A DNA stretch of 7,728 nt, from the NCBI GenBank assembly GCA_910577765.1, contig CAJTOV010000167.1:1-7728 (forward strand), written 5' to 3'. Position 1 is the first letter of the stretch. The number at the start of each line of letters is the position of its first letter. The translations under genes and the position numbers were made by a program. The notes under the pieces are model-generated. The model did no database searches, was not told the DNA's origin, and saw only the letters and a program-made list of their open reading frames with translations. The stretch is from an uncultured Lachnospiraceae bacterium (GTDB lineage: Bacteria > Bacillota > Clostridia > Lachnospirales > Lachnospiraceae). This document shows positions 4,816-7,728 of the stretch, piece after piece.

Positions 4816-7545
4816 TTATTCTACTTTCTTCCCGGAAGCTTTCTTTCCGGCGGCTTTCCCTTTGCCGGAAGCCGGTTCTTTGACAGTCTTTTTCCTTCCT
4901 GCTGACTTTTTCCCATCTGCAAGACTTTCTGTCTTTACGGACACCGGCTTCTCGTCGGCTTCTGTGACCAGTGCTTTTCTTCTGGTTCTCTTAGGAGCCG
5001 GGGCGGCTTCTGCCGCAGGAGATTTTGTGGCTGAAGCCGGTTCCGGGGCTGGCGGGGCTGCGGGGTTCTCTGGACCATCCACAATTGTATCCCCGGTCTT
5101 TCCGGCTTTGGCTGCTGCTTCTGCTTTGGCTGTCTTTCCGGCCTTGGCTGTTGGCTCGGCTTTAGCTGTCGGCTCTGCTTTGGCTGTCTTTCCGGCCTTG
5201 GCTGCCGGCTCTGCTTTAGCCGTCTTTCCGGCTCTGGCTGATGGCTTGGCTTTGACCGTCTTTCCTGCCTTCACATCTTTTTCCGGCTTCTTCTCCGGCT
5301 CCGGCATGGGCGTACAGGAGAAGATGATAGTGGACATAGGCGGAATGTCAATGACAATGGAGTTGGGCCGTTCGTCCCACTCTTCCTGCTTGGCGGTCTT
5401 CACCCGTGGATTGCCTACGCCGCTTCCGCCGTAGACCGTGGCGTCGCTGTTGAGTATCTCCTTGTATTTTCCGTAGAAGGGAACGCCGACCTGGTAGCCC
5501 TTGTGCTCCACCGGAGCGAAGTTGCTGACAAACAGCAGGGTTTCCTCCGGCTTGTCGGTCTTTCTCTGGAAAATTACCATATTCTCCCCTGCCAGGGAAC
5601 AGTTGATCCACTGGAAGCCGTCAGGATGGAAATCCTTCTGGGCCAGGGCGGGCTGGGTCCGGTACAGCTTATTGAGAGCCTTCACATACTCCTGGGTGGA
5701 CTTGTGGACCGGGAACTCCAGAATATTCCAGGGCAGCTCCTCATTCTCATTCCACTCGGATACCTGGGCGAATTCCTGGCCCATGAACAGAAGCTTCTTG
5801 CCCGGATGGCCGTACATGTAGCCGTAGGCTGCCCGCAGGTTGTTGGCCTTGACCTCGTAGGTCTCTCCCGGCATCTTGCACAGCATGGAATATTTGCCGT
5901 GAACCACCTCATCATGGGAGAACACCAGCACGAAATCCTCGCTGTATGCATACAGCATGCTGAAGGTCAGTTTTCCGTAATTGTGGTTGCGGAAATAGGG
6001 GTCGCACTGCATGTAGCTGGTGAAATCGTTCATCCAGCCCATGTTCCACTTATAATCAAATCCCAGGCCGTTGTCCTTGACATCGCCGGTGATCTGTGGC
6101 CAGGCAGTAGACTCTTCCGCAATCAGAAGGGCGCCCCGGGTCTGGCCCTTGAAAATGGAATTTAAGTGCTTTAAGAACTCTACCGCTTCCAGATTCTCAT
6201 GGCCGCCGTAGATGTTGGCCACCCATTCGCCGTCATTTTTCCCATAGTCCAGATACAGCATGGATGCCACTGCGTCCATACGGATGCCGTCGGCATGGTA
6301 CTGCTTCGCCCAGAACAGGGCGTTGGCTATCAGGAAGTTGCTGACCTGGGGGCGTCCGTAGTTGTAGATCAGGGTGCCCCAGTGGGGATGGGAGCCCTGG
6401 CGGGGGTCCTGGTGTTCGTACACGCAGGTGCCGTCAAAGGCCGCCAGACCGTAAGCATCCCTGGGGAAATGGGCAGGCACCCAGTCCAGGATCACGCCGA
6501 TCCCCTGGCCATGCATATAATCCATAAAATACATGAAATCATCAGGTGTTCCGTAACGGCTGGTAGGCGCATAGTACCCGGTGACCTGGTAGCCCCAGGA
6601 GGCGTCCAGGGGATGCTCCATTACCGGCATCAGCTCCACGTGGGTATAACCCATCTCCCGGATGTACTCGGCCAACCGGGGAGCGATCTCACGGTAATTG
6701 TAGAATTCCGATCCTATGATCTCCTTGCCGTCCTGGTCCACAGCCACGGGCTTGCGAATCCAGGAGCCCAGGTGCATCTCATAAATGGCCATGGGCTGTG
6801 TCTTGGCGTCTGCCTTCTCACGGTCTGCCATCCAGCTTTCGTCCTGCCACTGGTACCGGGTAATATCCCAGACCACAGAGGCCGTGTTGGGGCGCAGCTC
6901 CGCGTAATTGCCGTAGGGGTCTGCCTTGAGCATGGGCTCCCCCTTCCGGTTCTTGATCTCGTACTTGTACACAGTCCCAACTTCCATGTCGGGAATAAAC
7001 AGTTCGAAAATACCAGAATCTCCCAGACGCTGCATCTGGTGTCTGCGGCCGTCCCAGCTGTTGAAATCCCCCACCACGCTGACCCGCAGGGCGCAGGGAG
7101 CCCACACGGAGAAATTCACCCCTTTGACGCCTTTCAGCTCCATGGGATGGGCACCCATCTTCCCGTAAATCTCATAGTGGATACCGCTGGCGAACTTCTT
7201 CAAATCGCTGTCAGTATACTGGGAGTCATAGGCATATGGATCGTGCAGCTCTGCGGTCACACCGCCGTCATAGGTAACCTGCAATGTATAATCCGGCACC
7301 CGTTTTCCCGGCAACAGCACTGCAAACACACCGTTCCCGTCCTGGAGTTCCTGGAATTCCATGGGATATTCCTTCCCCTTGGCGGTCTTCACGGTCATGG
7401 CCGCCGCAGTGGGAATATACGACTGAATCAGAATCCCGTCTTCGGTCACATGGGGTCCCAGAAGCCTCTTCGGATCTGCTGACTCCGAATAAACCAGCTC
7501 CTCAATCCCCGCCCAGTCCATCTTATCGTACAACTTCTTATCCAT
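4816..7545 (-). CDS. glgB: 1,4-alpha-glucan (glycogen) branching enzyme with long basic C-terminal tail
   Basis: This GH13 enzyme cuts alpha-1,4-glucan chains and rejoins them through alpha-1,6 bonds, making the branches of glycogen. The 909-residue product has an N-terminal beta domain (about 1-110), a CBM48-type module (about 140-225, with NFSVWAPCALRVSVVGDFN), the TIM-barrel catalytic domain (about 252-640) and an all-beta C-domain (to about 745). Catalytic motifs are intact: GVILDWVPAHF (350-360), IRMDAVASMLYLDY with nucleophile Asp424, LLIAEEST with Glu477 as likely acid/base, and VFSHDEV with Asp545. Residues 747-909 are extra: a Lys/Ala/Pro-rich, repetitive and probably disordered tail not needed for branching. 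Typical GlgB proteins are about 620-750 residues. The start is supported by AAGGGGG six bases upstream and by a consensus promoter. It stands alone, with no glgC, glgD, glgA or glgP beside it in this window. Confidence 0.97.
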   Translation of the reverse strand: MDKKLYDKMDWAGIEELVYSESADPKRLLGPHVTEDGILIQSYIPTAAAMTVKTAKGKEYPMEFQELQDGNGVFAVLLPGKRVPDYTLQVTYDGGVTAELHDPYAYDSQYTDSDLKKFASGIHYEIYGKMGAHPMELKGVKGVNFSVWAPCALRVSVVGDFNSWDGRRHQMQRLGDSGIFELFIPDMEVGTVYKYEIKNRKGEPMLKADPYGNYAELRPNTASVVWDITRYQWQDESWMADREKADAKTQPMAIYEMHLGSWIRKPVAVDQDGKEIIGSEFYNYREIAPRLAEYIREMGYTHVELMPVMEHPLDASWGYQVTGYYAPTSRYGTPDDFMYFMDYMHGQGIGVILDWVPAHFPRDAYGLAAFDGTCVYEHQDPRQGSHPHWGTLIYNYGRPQVSNFLIANALFWAKQYHADGIRMDAVASMLYLDYGKNDGEWVANIYGGHENLEAVEFLKHLNSIFKGQTRGALLIAEESTAWPQITGDVKDNGLGFDYKWNMGWMNDFTSYMQCDPYFRNHNYGKLTFSMLYAYSEDFVLVFSHDEVVHGKYSMLCKMPGETYEVKANNLRAAYGYMYGHPGKKLLFMGQEFAQVSEWNENEELPWNILEFPVHKSTQEYVKALNKLYRTQPALAQKDFHPDGFQWINCSLAGENMVIFQRKTDKPEETLLFVSNFAPVEHKGYQVGVPFYGKYKEILNSDATVYGGSGVGNPRVKTAKQEEWDERPNSIVIDIPPMSTIIFSCTPMPEPEKKPEKDVKAGKTVKAKPSARAGKTAKAEPAAKAGKTAKAEPTAKAEPTAKAGKTAKAEAAAKAGKTGDTIVDGPENPAAPPAPEPASATKSPAAEAAPAPKRTRRKALVTEADEKPVSVKTESLADGKKSAGRKKTVKEPASGKGKAAGKKASGKKVE
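5095..5274 (-). repeat. In-frame tandem repeat encoding AKAGKT/AKAEPx hexads in the GlgB tail
   Basis: Residues 758-817 of GlgB are ten hexads. Five are AGKT-type (KAGKT or RAGKT) and the others are KAEP, KAKP or KAEA variants, mostly alternating. At the DNA level this is an imperfect 18-bp and 36-bp tandem array built around GTCTTTCCGGC and TTGGCTG on the plus strand. Variation is largely at third codon positions (for example GGCTTTGGC and GGCCTTGGC), which suggests an old array kept for its protein sequence. Such arrays can gain or lose units by slippage. Confidence 0.85.
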
Positions 7546-7561
7546 AATTAACCCCCTTGTT

Positions 7562-7587
7562 CCGATAGTTCCAGACAGCTTTATCGG
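7562..7587 (-). other. Leader hairpin just upstream of the glgB ribosome binding site
   Basis: CCGATA (7562-7567) and TATCGG (7582-7587) form a 6-bp stem with a 14-nt loop. It lies in the roughly 55-nt leader between the glgB promoter and its AAGGGGG site, only a few bases before that site in the transcript. It could protect the 5' end or modulate translation. The stem is short, so a function is uncertain. Confidence 0.4.
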
Positions 7588-7607
7588 AAAACACTATATT
7601 TCTGACT

Positions 7608-7636
7608 ATTATATCAAATTTCCTGATAAAGATCAA
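7608..7636 (-). promoter_or_regulatory. Consensus sigma-A promoter of glgB
   Basis: On the minus strand, TTGATC (7631-7636) and a perfect TATAAT (7608-7613) are separated by 17 bp. TGA immediately before the -10 makes an extended TGn motif. Transcription should start near 7600, about 55 nt before the glgB ATG. This is the best promoter match in the window. Confidence 0.85.
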
Positions 7637-7664
7637 TTAGTATGGAAGCAGTTTGGTCGGATTT

Positions 7665-7707
7665 GAAAAAATATTGGTAACAGTTCAGATACCCCTTGAA
7701 CTGTTAC
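7665..7707 (-). terminator. Intrinsic terminator of a minus-strand gene lying beyond the right edge
   Basis: GTAACAGTTCA (7677-7687) and TGAACTGTTAC (7697-7707) are a perfect 11-bp inverted repeat with a 9-nt loop. Read on the minus strand, the hairpin is followed within a few bases by TATTTTTT (7666-7673), the classic rho-independent layout. It would isolate glgB from an upstream minus-strand gene. Only about 20 bp remain to the right, too little to identify that gene. Confidence 0.85.
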
Positions 7708-7728
7708 GGCATACGGCCATTCAGAATC

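Noticed and set aside
6199..7482. A 427-codon open frame on the plus strand opposite glgB
   Set aside because: It lies wholly antisense to well-conserved GH13 and CBM48 coding sequence, has no ribosome binding site that I can see, and shows no recognisable domain. Codon bias in glgB explains the lack of stops.

Overview
The window looks like chromosome from a gut-type Firmicute, most likely Lachnospiraceae (an Enterocloster/Hungatella-like clostridium). This is inferred from the gene families, the strong AGGAGG-type ribosome binding sites, the GC-rich third codon positions beside AT-rich intergenic DNA, and a tripartite TRAP transporter next to an AraR-type regulator. No single marker fixes the species.

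Layout. Positions 1-90 hold no gene, only small hairpins. On the minus strand, 91-1711 carries two genes of a TRAP transporter: a lipoprotein binding protein (dctP) and a small membrane subunit (dctQ). The large permease dctM does not follow within the window. The gap 1712-2360 (about 650 bp) contains divergent promoters, a candidate pair of operators, small hairpins and a 167-bp near-perfect palindrome at 2102-2268. On the plus strand, an iron-dependent alcohol dehydrogenase (2361-3503) and a GntR-HTH/LacI-type regulator (3539-4705) form an operon. A strong hairpin at 4758-4812 separates this operon from a convergent minus-strand glgB (4816-7545). That gene encodes a glycogen branching enzyme with an unusual Lys/Ala/Pro-rich tail of about 160 residues. 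glgB has its own consensus promoter, and upstream of it lies an intrinsic terminator (7665-7707) for a minus-strand gene beyond the right edge.

How the genes fit together. The TRAP genes, the dehydrogenase and the regulator look like one catabolic locus. Its likely logic is import of a small organic acid or other anion, reduction of an aldehyde intermediate as an electron sink, and local control by a ligand-sensing repressor. The substrate cannot be read from the sequence. glgB is a separate glycogen-metabolism unit.

The most striking feature is the palindrome at 2102-2268. Folded as plus-strand RNA, the two 71-nt arms give 57 Watson-Crick pairs, 10 G-U wobbles and only 3 mismatches. Every transition-type difference between the arms is a G-U pair on the plus strand and none is an A-C. 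This polarity suggests selection for an RNA hairpin made from the plus strand, lying in the presumed leader of the dehydrogenase operon. Its ends (CTA...TAG) also fit insertion of a mobile element into a CTAG site.
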